A stretch of DNA of 64,000 nt from NCBI GenBank assembly GCA_003255025.1, contig QANY01009128.1:1984547-2048546 (forward strand), given 5' to 3'. The stretch comes from Datisca glomerata. Lineage: Eukaryota > Streptophyta > Magnoliopsida > Cucurbitales > Datiscaceae. The notes under the pieces were generated by a model that worked only from the letters and a program-made list of their open reading frames with translations, was not told the origin of the DNA and ran no database searches. Position numbers and translations under genes: made by a program. Positions 24,139-35,117 of the stretch are shown in pieces; the first letter of the stretch is position 1; each line of letters opens with the position of its first letter.

Positions 24139-26090
24139 TGTGGCGACGTGCGTGCAACGCGGAGCGGTGATTGAAAATAATATGGTTTTAAAAATATTTG
24201 GAGTCGCCACTAGTCATTTTAGAGTGTGATTGATCACTCAATTTAAAAGCAAAATTTGGCTCTACAAAAACTTAGAGTTGGTTCGGGAGTCGTTTGTATG
24301 TGGAGAATGTATTAGCACCCGACAACACTCGTTGTTCAAACGGTTACCAATTTTGTCAGATGCATTATTTAAAAAAAATGTCCTAAGAAAGTATTTTAGA
24401 AAATAATTTTTACATGCCCCACAATATACTATCTTGTATCAAAACTGAAATAAGTTTTGTAACATTAATGAGTAGTACCGAGGCCATTGAAAAGAAAATA
24501 AACTTTGGTTATTTATTATTAAAAATATTTTATTTATTTAAAAAATATAAAATTTAAGAATCGGACTTTTGAAAATCGTTTCTATTTAAATATCTAGAGA
24601 AATTAGACTTCTAATATTTCTCAAAATATTATTTTAATAAATCATGTTCGCACAAACTTGTTTTTGAACGATTTGACATCGCAACAATTATGTGAAAATT
24701 AAACCCGGACTTCCAAGTATGATTTCTTACATATTGAATGTAGAGAATTAGACTTCCAGTATCTCTAAATCCTGTTTTATGAAATTATATATGGGCTTAT
24801 GAATAATATTGGAATTAAGTTTGGACTTCCGACATATAATTGCTTACCTCTTGAGAATAGAGAATTGGACTTCCAGTATCTCTAAACCACAATTTTAAAA
24901 TCTTAGGTTTGGAAGAAATAGTTTGTTTTTCAAACATTAATTTAAATAAAAAGAATGAATAGTATCATGTAATACTTATAATAAAATTTTATAAAATAAT
25001 ACAATAATTTAAAACATCCCCATATATCTATTAATTTACTAACATAGAGATATAAAAATAATACAAGGAAGAAAAATATATACACATCAAAATAAATAAT
25101 ATTGTTTACCTTACTTTAGAATAATCAGTCGAAAAGTAGATTTGGAATGACTGAGTTTAATAAGAGAGGATTTGAATGGTGATGGTCGTTCGTTGGGAAA
25201 GTCACCGATGACGAAGGACAGAGTAGTTGAAATTTTAGGTCAAAACTTTAAATGATCGTATCTCAGACATCATTCGTCTGATTGGGTTGAAACTTGGAGG
25301 GTGCTAGTTGAAGTTTTGAAGAATCTAAGGATAACTTTTTTGTTGCCGAAAAACGCCGTACGGAGGTGTCTTCGGTGGCAGTGGTAAAGAACAGATGAGT
25401 TGAAGTTTTAGGCTAAAATTTTAAATGGCCATATCTCGGTCGTTGTTCATCCGCTTGGGTTGAAATTTGGAAGGGTGGTAATTAACATTGAGACGAATCC
25501 AACATTAATATTTCCATCCCTAGAAAATACCGAACGGAGGTGTCGCCGGTGGCAAAAGCGGCAACGGCAATGGCGACGGCTGACACTTTCTTCTCTCTTT
25601 CTCTCTAAAATTTTATTATTTATTCCCCTTTCTCTCAAAATTATCCATCCCCCCTCTCCCCCCAAATCCCCATGTTGCCTCAAAGCTTCCAATTTATAGA
25701 GAAGGAAAAAAATTGCCCTACGATATCTTCAAAGATTTCACCATTAATGATTAGATTTTCATTTAAATGAAGGAAAAATCAACTTTCCTTCTCTTAAAAA
25801 TTGCTTGGAGATTAAGAAAAAATCTTTAGAATATATTATAATTTTTACACCAAAAATGAAGACCTTTCCTCTAATAATATTTCAAAACAAAATCTTTCAT
25901 TTAAAACCTTTAATTTCTCCATTAAAAAATTACTTTATCTTTTTCTTTTATAATTTATTATTATTATTATTCTTCTTTTATATTTTCACTTTTCATTTTT
26001 TGGGGGTTTGATTATTATTTGGACCATAGGCATGGTCCAACCAAAAAATTAGTTAAAAAATATAAGCCCGGATAAAATACGGAATCTACA
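24139..26090. mobile_element. Solo LTR-like insertion, 1952 bp
   Basis: Starts TGTGGCGACG and ends GGAATCTACA, flanked by TATGA (24134-24138) and CATGA (26091-26095), a 5-bp target duplication with one mismatch. The copia 2 integrase reading resumes across it. Near the left end it holds TTTGGAGTCGCCACTAG and GTATTAGCACCC, words I associate with large plant gypsy elements. It has no coding remnant, so a solo LTR left by LTR-LTR recombination is the simplest reading; a non-autonomous element is possible. Inside are a ~172-bp tandem duplication (25222-25560) and ~120-bp imperfect repeats (24590-24900). Confidence 0.7.
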
Positions 26091-26172
26091 CATGAGTAGT
26101 CATCTGTGAAGGTTACAAAATATTCATAACCTCATCTTGCTTGGATATTTAATGACCCACATACATCACTAT
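26091..26172 (-). pseudogene. Integrase N-terminal core of copia 2
   Basis: Short minus-strand piece reading SDVCGSLNIQA and YFVTFTDDYS, containing the first catalytic Asp region of copia integrase (the D in SDVCG and the TDDYS block). It sits between the solo LTR and the hAT-type element, showing both inserted into one integrase gene. Confidence 0.8.
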
Positions 26173-26943
26173 TAGAGGTGGCAAATGGGTCGGTACTGGC
26201 CCGTTATAATTTGGCCTGGCCTTGAACAGTACCAGGCCGGTTAAGGCCCACGGGCCAGGCCCGGGCCATCACGGGTCTTGTCTTTAATGCCTACGGCCCG
26301 ACCCGGATGCTAGACCCGGCCCGGCGGGCCTTGACCTCTCTCTTATAAATCACACTCTTTACCAATAGACCAATGCAACATTTGTTAAATATATTATTTA
26401 AAATATATTCTTATTGTTTTTTAACACATTTTATCGAAACTTCAAATAATAAACTTTTGAGATAAATGTATTTAATTAAATAAAAAATAATATTTTTCAT
26501 TTAAATGAATATTTTATTCAATGAAAAATTGTATTCATGAAAACTTTAAAAAATATTGGTTTAATATTGCTAATATTTTTTGTTCTGTTAATGAACATGA
26601 ATTATAAATTAGTTATTAATTATTTATTATATTTTTAGATTTTACTTGAATATGAACATCACTAGTTTATGAATTTAATAAATAAAATAATTATTTTACT
26701 TATTATTATAAGTTTTTCTATCGAGAATTTAAAGTAATAAAATGAAATAATTATAAAAAAATAATATGACTTCCATATAGCTTAGTCGTAATCCATACGC
26801 TTCATCTATTCCCCATCAAGGTTCAACTCTCATCATCTATATTTTTTAGAATTGTTCAGCGGTTCATTCTGGGTCGCCCTAAATTTCTGATGAGGCCCGT
26901 GAACCTTCTAGAAAGGCTCGGGCCGTCCCGGTTCCCACTCCTA
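26173..26943. mobile_element. hAT-type non-autonomous element (MITE), 771 bp
   Basis: Terminal repeats TAGAGGTGG-CAAATGGG and, on the opposite strand, TAGGAGTGG-GAACCGGG. The 8-bp duplication is ATCACTAT (26165-26172) and ATCACTAA (26944-26951), one mismatch; the left copy overlaps the previous entry by design of the duplication. The GGCCCG-rich subterminal sequence on both sides is typical of plant hAT elements. The interior is AT-rich and has no transposase. Near the right end is a sequence with pol III A-box and B-box matches. Confidence 0.75.
26778..26829 (+). other. tRNA-like A and B boxes inside the hAT-type element
   Basis: TAGCTTAGTCG (26778-26788) fits the pol III A-box consensus TRGCNNAGYNG. 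GGTTCAACTC (26820-26829) fits the B box GGTTCGANTC except one base. Their spacing, 42 bp start to start, is that of a tRNA gene. The acceptor and T stems do not pair, so it is not a functional tRNA; a tRNA-derived SINE head or chance remain possible. Confidence 0.35.
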
Positions 26944-27160
26944 ATCACTAAAAAGGGTATGAGTTTGAGGCATTGAGTGGCTCTTTCATCATTCGCTAAA
27001 AAGGGTATCTTGGTTATGTTGTCTTTTATGCAAGATTCGCATGCGGGTAGTGATCTTACACTTAAAGTTTGTAATGCACAATCCTTTGCAAGTCTTTTGA
27101 CATTGTCTAGGCTAATATGACCAAGACGTACTTGCACAAGTAGGTTAGATCAGTTGAGTC
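26944..27160 (-). pseudogene. Pre-integrase domain of copia 2
   Basis: Reads QVRLGHISLDNVKRLAKD and LPACESCIKDNITKIPF, the copia GAG-pre-integrase zinc motif (H-x-x-x...C-x-x-C). The final residues before the hAT element connect to the integrase start beyond it. Confidence 0.8.
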
Positions 27161-27216
27161 AGACTGCAACCTTTTAGTATCCCTTTGTAAATCAGTTTTT
27201 ACTCCAGTGTCACATA

Positions 27217-28205
27217 TCATTGGTCTTTTAATTTTACATAGAATAAGTTATTTATCATGCGTGCTGTAGTGATTAAGCAATCATTTCTTAAAATATCAAT
27301 ATCATTATCGATGAAATTTAAAGGAAATCCTTGCTCAATCAAACAAGCTGCTAAAATAAGGTTTTGCCCGAAAACCGAGATATAATAAACATCACGCAAA
27401 TCCAAATAATTGTTATCAAATAACAATTTAATTGTTCTAACTGATACAACCAATACTAGTGCTCCATTCCCCCAAAAGAATTTGAACTTACCCTCGTTAA
27501 GCCTTATGCTTTCCCTGAACCCCTGAAGGGAACAACAAATATGGTTAGTGGCTACAGAGTCTACAATTCATGAAAAGTAGAGTCGGCAACATAACACGTT
27601 TCGTAACAAGTAAGTACCTTTGAATTTCAACTCTTTGAGATAATCCGTGTAGTTGCGTTTTCAATGGTCGTCGACCCCACAATGATGACAAATGTCTTTC
27701 GACCTATCCACTTTTGTAGGGCCCTTACCTTTCATAGTTTTAGAGTTCTGCTTCTTAGCTTTCTTCAGACCTCTCTTGTGTTTCTTTTTTGCGCCAGGTG
27801 GAAGGCTTACTTTCAGTAAAGTTTGCCTCTTCATTCTTCCTTTTGCCCTTCAGAAACAGGGTGTGGGGTGTCAACAACTTATAACTCCTTCATAAGTTCT
27901 GGAAAATGTTGGTGATGTTCAACATCATATCAACGGTGGTCTCCATGTTCAGATGTTGTTGTTGCAACACATTACCAACGGGTGCCAAGATTTAACACAT
28001 GGCGGTCTCATCAGAATGCAGCCAAGAAGATAAGCATTATTTCCTCTTGAGTTGATTGAACAATAGGCTCAAGGGGATAATGAGTGGTGAACACAAACTT
28101 ATGTTTTTCTACCATCAGCACGATATCAAGATTACATTTCTAATCCATGTAATTTTCACCAGTAAGTTTTTCAATATTGTTGAGAGTGGGGATAATGATA
28201 TGATT
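27217..28205 (-). pseudogene. Gag and protease fragments of copia 2
   Basis: At 27217-27453 an open piece matches the region between copia protease and pre-integrase (DVYYISVFGQNLILAACL). Around 27600-27700 the minus strand encodes a CCHC knuckle, CHHCGVDDHWKRN, and near 28120-28200 a gag start, NIEKLTGENYMD. Stops separate the pieces. In a live copy these would form the capsid and nucleocapsid and process the polyprotein. Confidence 0.65.
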
Positions 28206-29152
28206 ACTAAAAAGAATAAATAGCCCATTGTAAATAAATACTCAATCATTTAAGAAAGTATGATAAATGATGCAAATACTTAAATATTTAAAAATCCAAG
28301 AAAAACATATTTCTTCCATGTTATTACGATCAACAATGATAGCTCGCATCTAAGGACAATGCCCGAGCTACCTCCTATTGCATCGAGACTCTTCTTGATT
28401 TGTTAAATCTTCTCAAGATATCACCACATCTAGCTTAACCAATTACCAATAGTTTTGGTCACTTAAGCCCCATTGACTAGCTCCTATGAGATATTCCAAT
28501 GTGTTTCAGTTTAAGTGCTTAACCAACGCATTAATTTTAAAGGTTGCTATGAACTAACAGTATGTCTAGGAACAGTCCTGTCTCACCACTTCTTTTAAAA
28601 GTTTTAGCTTCTCAAGCAACTCGGTGACTCAAAGAAACATGATTTTCAAGTTCATCCCATTGAAGAGAGGACTGCTAGGGTAGCTCTAAACCATTCATCG
28701 TGCCACGATCAAGTTTGCGTTGGGAACCTTGGAAATGTTTCAACGTAAATGACTCTCCCACTTAGTTTTTAGAAAAATAGATTTTTGTTACTTTTTCAAA
28801 ACCCTAAGGTTTGACGTGCGGCAGAAGGCGTAACGACAAATGGTGGTGGGCAATGGCTAACGGCGGTGGAGCGATGTGAACGTCAACATCTCAGGATTCG
28901 TTTGATGATGGATTACATGAAATTTAAATATACAACGCTTGCAAAACTTAATTTACATAAAAATTTATGTCGTGATTTCGGCGTACATTAATTCTAAATT
29001 TGAAAAATAACTCCTAGAGTCAATCGATCGGGATTCATTCATAAAATACATTCAAACATGCTTTAAATCTACCATACAAAAATATATGTCAATATCAGAA
29101 TATCCATCCATACATACGTTTAATCATGAAATATGCATAATCAAGAACCTTA
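28206..29152 (-). other. Untranslated leader of copia 2
   Basis: Between primer site and gag. No coding signal seen. A GC-rich patch at 28810-28890 is the only compositional feature. Confidence 0.5.
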
Positions 29153-29168
29153 GCTCTCATACACCAAT
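29153..29168 (-). other. Primer-binding site of copia 2
   Basis: The minus strand reads ATTGGTGTATGAGAGC right after the LTR end. It resembles the initiator-Met site TGGTATCAGAGC with small changes, and so shows that 29169-31027 is the 5' LTR. Confidence 0.65.
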
Positions 29169-31027
29169 TATTGGATCGGGTTTTAGATTTAGAACAAAAT
29201 TAATGAACCACGAACGATTCGTGAGTGCAATATCAAAAAATTTCAAAACAAATATTTAATCGAGTTAAATATAAAACCACTCAACGATCATAAATATTCA
29301 GATAAACGTATTGAGAAAAGATAGAAACAATTTATATATTTTCTTGTATTGGAGAAATTATGATTTGGTGGGATTCAAGTATTTGTTTTGCGTTCTTCGT
29401 TCTTGAGATTCACAAAACTTCAATTGATATTCACACTAACAACCACCCGTAGGATTCAAAAGTATATCTCGCTAGGATATTGTTAGGAATCGGGTGTGGG
29501 CTATCTAAACAACTGATGAAGAAAAATAAAGTTTCTACTTTCTTTGATAGTTTTCTGCGGCAATTGTAAGGCGGTGGAGAGAAGCGTTTTTCTGCTATGA
29601 ATAATCACACACTATGATTAGGGTTAGTGATGCAACCCTAATGTAATCCCTTATATAATAATTACAGAATTTATACATATACCTTATATGTTAAATTGTC
29701 CAAATTCATTTTCATGTGCACTGCTATTTGTGATTTTTACATCTCCTCTACAGCCAAGACTGTGTTCAAGTTCATAAATTCAAATTGATAAATTAAATTG
29801 ATCCCTATAAATTAATTAATTTCTTTTATTTATTAGTTATCCACTAATTAGAAAATTACAAATTAATGAATTTGAAACTTAATTTTGGTATTCACTAATT
29901 TAGTGATGACACCTATCACATATGAGTTCGGAAAGTGTATATTGGTCCAAAATACGTTTTTGGTCCAACTGACATTGTTTCTCATTCTTATCCTTATGAG
30001 CTATTCCTGAGACCGAATGAAGCCACATGAATAAAGCTATGGGATTTAAATACCCGACTAATTTATCTCCATAAATTTCTGACATATTTAATACGACATC
30101 GTAGGACTCCATTATAGATCCGATATCGAATCAACTCTCGATTCAAGCGCGCTACATTTTCTGTTGGTGCAAATAAACATTTTCTTTTCACGGTCCATAA
30201 GATATTTTACTATGTTACCATTGGTGAATATCACTAACAAGAGCCAGATGTAGAATTACCATTTTACCCATCTAGTTAATATTTCCTTAATTCATGTATT
30301 GACAGTGAATAAGAAAGATATAACAGTGAAGTGTCTCGTACTGTACACCATATCTTATTCAATGATTCATTCCATCGAGTACCTGGCCAGGTTTATTTAT
30401 TCGCACACTCATCAATAAAGCATAATGTGATATTGTTGCTTTTGCAAGCTTGTCACGAATTCCATATCTTTGAATGCTGAATCACGATCTCAACAGTAAA
30501 GGTATTGTCCAGAAGTTCAAACTCACTCCTTTGGCGATTCAAATATCGCAAATAACTAAGTCAAGTTCCGTATTCAACTCAGGATTGAGGTAAACATGAA
30601 AATACCCTTAATGTGTAACAATAAGATTTAGAGCTAGATAAACGGTTTTGATATAAATTAATTTGTTACTAGTCTATTCAACATATTCCTTAACATGTCT
30701 AGGTCAACCATTAGAGTCTACACTCCTACGCTCCAAAACCGGCATCATTTGGGTCAACCTAACAATCATAATTGAACTTGATTATCCAGTCGATTCTAAG
30801 ACTGCAATAATATTTTGAACTATCTCAAAAGAGTTTGTCTGGATGACCGCTCAGTCTTTACTCTTCTTACATTGATAATAGTTTCAGGGCTTGAGTAAAT
30901 AATAAATACGCTTTAATTAAAGGAAACTTTCATTTATTCATAAAAGTCAGTAATACATAAATGTCAATAGTTAATTGTTTACTCATAAAAGGTTATTACA
31001 ATTTACTTTATGGATATAATTCTAATA
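29169..31027 (-). repeat. 5' LTR of copia 2 (complete, 1859 bp)
   Basis: On the minus strand it runs from TATTAGAATTATATCC (ancestral TG start mutated) to CCCGATCCAATA. Its first ~1157 bp match the fragment at 21277-22445 and its last ~608 bp match 23262-23871. The 90-odd bp between (29777-29870) have no second copy here. A minus-strand TATATAAGGG near 29650 is a candidate promoter TATA box. Confidence 0.75.
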
Positions 31028-31032
31028 GGTTT

Positions 31033-31700
31033 GGTAGTCGCTTTAGTTGAAACTCTGTTAAGGATATATGCTGCAACCTTAAGTGCTTTACCCCATAGTG
31101 ATTCTAGTAAGGTAGAATGACTAATCATACTCCTGGCCAAGTCCATAAGCATGTTATTTCGTCTTTCAACATCATTCATAGCAGGCAAACCTGACATAGT
31201 GTAATGTGAGATGATACTGCATTCCTCTAGGAATTTAATAAATGATCTTATACGTTGTTCACTTGAACCGTCATATCTGTCATAGTATTCACCACCATGG
31301 TCACATCTGACGTTTTTGATCATTTTGTTGAGTTGGTTCTCAACTTTAGCCTTAAAATCTTTAAAATGTCTAATGATTGTGATTTTTCATGGATGAGATA
31401 TATGTAGCCATAACTTAAAAAATCATCTATGAACGTTATAAAGTATTGTTGACCACTCCAAGCAACCTAAGGGAATGACCCATAAATATCCACATGTGTA
31501 AGTTCTAAGACATCCTGAGTCTTGTTGGTTACAAATCTCCTTTTATCGGTTTGTTTACCCTTTATACAATTAACATAAACATCAAAATCTGTGAAATCTA
31601 ATGGACTGAGTATTCGTCTGATACAAGTCTCTTTATTCTCCGTCTGGAGATATGACCTAATCTCTTGTGCCATAACGCAGTGAATTCTCACTGGTTAATT
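31033..31700 (-). pseudogene. Integrase core of copia 1
   Basis: Reads VRCDHGGEYYDRYDGSSEQR, then GLPAMNDVERRNNMLMDLAR and AAYILNRVSTKATTKP. The second Asp (CDHGGEYY) and the catalytic Glu (VERRN) can be seen. It ends at the copia 2 border and continues at 23260. 31467-31691 adds the pre-integrase/zinc portion in another frame. Confidence 0.85.
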
Positions 31701-31719
31701 TTCTTTTAGTACCTCGTGT

Positions 31720-32297
31720 ACTTAATTCGAGGGATCCATTAAATGAAATAATTGCATCAAATAAATAAAGATTATCGAGACCCGAATAAAAACTGGAACC
31801 AACCAAATTCGAATCACGAAACAAACGACATTTATGTCTCCAAAAGAACAAACATAACTAAGTTTGTCCAAAATCGTAGCAGAAATCAAATTTCGTCTAA
31901 AAGATGGTACAATAAAAGTTTCATCAAGATCCAAATAAAATCCAATTTTTAATTTTAATCTAAATTTCCCGATTGCTTCAACCTCAACTGTCTTACCATC
32001 ACCCACGTAGATGTATCTTTCAACATCATTTGACTTTCAACAATTCAGGCAACCCTACACAAACACACTGATGTGAGTTGTTGCACCAGAATCTATCCAC
32101 CACGTGTGTTTAGGAACCAAACTTAAATTAACCTTAGAACAAACCAAATTAAGAATATTACCTTTCTTAGCACGCCAAGCGTGATAGTTGGTGCATTGCT
32201 TCTTCCTATACCATTCAGCTCCACAGAAGTAACAACCATTGCCTTCCGGGTCAATCGGTTTTTTTTTGTTTCTTATGTGGTATTGTATCTGCAACAA
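31720..32297 (-). pseudogene. Protease and nucleocapsid zinc knuckle of copia 1
   Basis: At 32055-32297 the minus strand encodes a CCHC-type knuckle CYFCGAEWYRKKQC in which the His is replaced by Tyr, followed by WWIDSGATTHIS with the catalytic D-S-G of the copia protease. 31722-32006 continues with KFRLKLKIGFYLDLDETF and VPSFRRNLISATIL, the C-terminal half of the protease. Confidence 0.85.
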
Positions 32298-32299
32298 CC

Positions 32300-32960
32300 T
32301 TATCCATCTTTATTTTCTTTCCCTTGCCTTTTCCTTAGAGGTAGAGGGCAGGTAAGCACTATCTGTCTTGTCATGTTTCACTTTTTCCTCTTCCTGAACA
32401 CAGTGTGAGATGAGCTCATTCAATGAACAAGTCTCTTTCTGACAATTATAACTCACTTTAAACTAGTTAAACTGTGCCGGAAAGAATATCAAAACCGATA
32501 CACAAGCAAGTCCTCAGAGAGTTCAAGCTCTATTGCTTTCAACATTGAAACAATGTGAGATATTTTCATAATGTACTTCTTGATAGTGCATTTACCTTTA
32601 TACCTCATTGAAATTAGGTCTAACAAAAGCGTACCAACTTCTGTTTTTTCATTCTCGACAAACCTATTTTCAATATCTGCAAGAATTCTTTAGTTGTAAT
32701 TATCTTTTCAGATATAGTACCCATGAATGCTTCTGGAATGACCTTCTTCATGATCAGCATACATATGCGATTTGATCTCACTCACATTTCCATATCCCTA
32801 TTAATTCTGAGGTACTCTTATTCGTAAGAGGTGAATGAGAATCAATCATTAATGCAAGATCAAGATTCATAACTCTAAGAACTATTAAGAGATTATCTTT
32901 CTAGGACTTGAAGTTTGAGCAATTTAAAACTGAAATTGAATTGATGTCTGCAATGATATT
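32300..32960 (-). pseudogene. Gag of copia 1
   Basis: Recognised by close similarity to the gag pieces of the copia at 63162-63802. Shared blocks include the segments around 32440-32560 and 32700-32870. The position matching the ATG at 63162 appears as ATT here, so the start codon may be lost. Several stops are present. Confidence 0.65.
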
Positions 32961-34130
32961 AGCTAGAGTAGTAGCTGAATGGAGAACAAGAAAAATAAAA
33001 TAAAATAAGCTCACATAAATCTCAGATAACAATAATAAATTCAAATAAAAGTAAACATCATCTCAAGACATCCAACACTCCATTAATATTTTGACTTTGA
33101 CAAAAAATATTAACTTGTAAGTGATGTCTTCGTGTAGTAATCAAACACTGATGATAAATAATATATCGAACAAGAAACCTTCATTTGGGCTGATTTATTG
33201 TTCACATATAAAACTGAATAATCATCAAGTATTTATTACCACATAAGCACATATAATTCTGTCATATATTTACCTTCTTTTGAGCCGATAAATATTCGCA
33301 TAAATTCTACGCACAAAACCTTAATATTTTAAGACAAAATTAACTTTTACAAGACATGTCATTTTAGTGATATATTGTTTCAATTAATTCATCTCAAAAT
33401 ATAATATAACATAACAATGTTCAAATTTAAAATTGTACCGTAATTAGATCTTAAATTAATTGATAAACAATTAATTTTATAATCCTTAAGAGAAATTATT
33501 GTGAAATTATTTTAATCAAACAATCCTTAATATCAAATCAATTTATTAAATTATCCTTAAAATTAATTTAATTAAAATAATAAAACCAATATATTTTTTG
33601 AAAATGAGAAAATGAGGAGGGTCTAGGAAATCCCCAACCCCACTGAGTGCTGCTGGCTTAGCTCACAACATCTATCTAGTGGGCTAGGGAAGACCCAACC
33701 CCTTTCTTTGTGCTGCTGGCTTACCCTGCAACATCATCCATGTGCTGCGGGTTTCTCTCAAATGATGCGGGCTTAGAGGCCCGCAACCCAAACAAAAAAA
33801 ACAAATTTTTAAATAAAAAATATATTTTGAAACTAGGGTTTTCATCTAGGTTTCATCCTTGCGTAGCGCGGTGTCCCTTGTAGTCGCCACCAAGACCGTG
33901 ACTTTCTGTTACAGCCGCGGCCAAGACTATCATGCCGATGTCCTTCCACAACAACGGCCGGCAGAGATCCGAATTTAATAAAAAAAAATATACCAAAAAA
34001 ATACCGTTCTCAAATCTAATAATTTATCAAACAATTATCAAATTCAAGAACTCCAAAATATAAACATACAAATACGTATAATCATGAATCTAAACTCAAA
34101 ATCTGATTCTTAATTATTCAACATGAATAA
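32961..34130 (-). other. Untranslated leader of copia 1
   Basis: 32930-33500 aligns over its whole length with 62620-63190 (opposite strand), defining a shared leader of two family members. Between 33600 and 33980 a more GC-rich part has imperfect repeats around GTGCTGCTGGCTTA. No coding signal. Confidence 0.65.
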
Positions 34131-34143
34131 CTTTGATATCACT
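34131..34143 (-). other. Primer-binding site of copia 1
   Basis: Minus strand AGTGATATCAAAG immediately inside the LTR, a diverged version of the Met-tRNA site TGGTATCAGAG. It supports the element's orientation. Confidence 0.6.
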
Positions 34144-34556
34144 TGTTAGATAAAATCATTGTCGGTATAAACCCTATCTTAAAACTTCAAGAACTCATGT
34201 TGAACACATCCAGAATCAAATAACTGTAAAAGCGGACATGTACTTAAATCCATGACAGTAGATCACAATTTAGAACCGAACGGTTAGTCTTCCAGATCTA
34301 TACGATTTTCTATCACAGAGTCTCATTTGATTAAGCCTCTCTGTTATCTCTCTAATGATAAGATATTAGGGAGAATAAAATGGTTGTCCTTAATCGTGTG
34401 ACCCTAAAGTCTCTACACATCAAGATCCACAACCTATCATATATATTAAAACTCAAATTATCCAAAATCTCAATCGATCAATTTTAATTGAGCTTATTCT
34501 TATTTGATAGTCTACGATACATAATTATTCATATATAAATTCAATGTTGAATTAAG
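34144..34556 (-). repeat. 5' LTR of copia 1 (413 bp)
   Basis: Plus-strand start TGTTAGATAAAATC; the outer end (34556) has decayed from the TACA seen at 20133 to TTAAG. Its last ~270 bp on plus match 19861-20133, and its outer ~150 bp also match 62022-62170. Confidence 0.75.
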
Positions 34557-34868
34557 GATCCAATACTCAATCCACACACTACAGACAAAAAACAATGAAG
34601 AGTAAGCTCACCAAAGGTAATTTCAAACCCTTCGTGGAAGCTGTCCTCAATAGCCATTCTTGTAGGAGGGGCTAAGAAGAACCAGAAAAGCTAAGACCAC
34701 AAATCTGCAACGGATGATCAAATGATACTCCTTGTGACATGACAGATTAAACTAAAAATGTGCTCAACAGTCTCTAGTTGCAAAGTCTGTCATGCATTGC
34801 TAACTATGCTACAAAGCTACATTTGGAATAGTCTGGTTTAACCAAGCCTGTGTAGTCCATGGGTTTGG

Positions 34869-35117
34869 ATCCTCTCCTGCTTGAAAAACAGGAGAGGCTT
34901 ATGTTGCAACCGGGCTGTCCGTTGAGACAACGGACGGTTCAGATTTGACTAGGGAATTAAAAAAATGAAAAAAAAGTCAAAAAATTGTCAAAAAACTGAA
35001 AAGTAAAAAGGGGAGATCTGATCCGTCTGATTAAGAGAACAGCTCCTCCTGTTCAGCACCTCCTGTTCTTAGAACGGACGTCCGTTTTTAAAAAGGAGGT
35101 GATCTGTTCCCCTAGTC
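34869..35117. repeat. Possible MITE with GGATC-CTCCT terminal repeats
   Basis: The left end GGATCCTCTCCTG and, on the other strand, the right end AGATCACCTCCTT are similar, and both ends contain internal hairpins (CTCTCCTG...CAGGAGAG at 34873-34896; ACGGACGTCCGT at 35073-35084). No clear target duplication was found, so the element class is open. Confidence 0.35.

Larger units (their letters stand above)
23262..31027 (-). mobile_element. Copia 2, inserted in copia 1 integrase, internally deleted
   Basis: The right end is a complete 1859-bp LTR (29169-31027) with a Met-tRNA-like primer site inside it. The left end is only the last ~610 bp of the same LTR (23262-23871). GGTTT flanks both sides (23256-23260, one extra T before the LTR, and 31028-31032), in line with a 5-bp target duplication. 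On each side the copia 1 integrase reading continues. Internal minus-strand remnants cover gag, protease and integrase, but RT, RNase H and the start of the 3' LTR are gone, as if by one deletion. It has been broken again by a solo-LTR-like insertion and a hAT-type element. Confidence 0.75.
19861..34556 (-). mobile_element. Outer Ty1/copia element (copia 1), interrupted by later insertions
   Basis: Bounded by related LTRs at 19861-20133 (3', truncated) and 34144-34556 (5', complete). Minus-strand coding remnants run in copia order: gag (about 32300-32960), protease (32055-32297), integrase (31033-31700 and continuing at 23260-22650), RT N-terminal part (22645-22446) and RNase H (21270-20560). 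The coding chain is broken by copia 2 (23262-31027) and by a stray LTR fragment (21277-22445). A primer-binding site and polypurine tract are present at the proper places. All frames contain stops; the element is dead. Confidence 0.8.

Noticed and set aside
26771..26842. Functional tRNA gene
   Set aside because: A and B boxes match, but acceptor and T stems do not pair and it lies inside a transposon.
21277..31027. Independent third copia element bounded by 21277-22445 and 29871-31027
   Set aside because: The right copy is continuous with 29169-29776 as one LTR with primer site, there is no matching flanking duplication, and no polypurine tract beside 22445.
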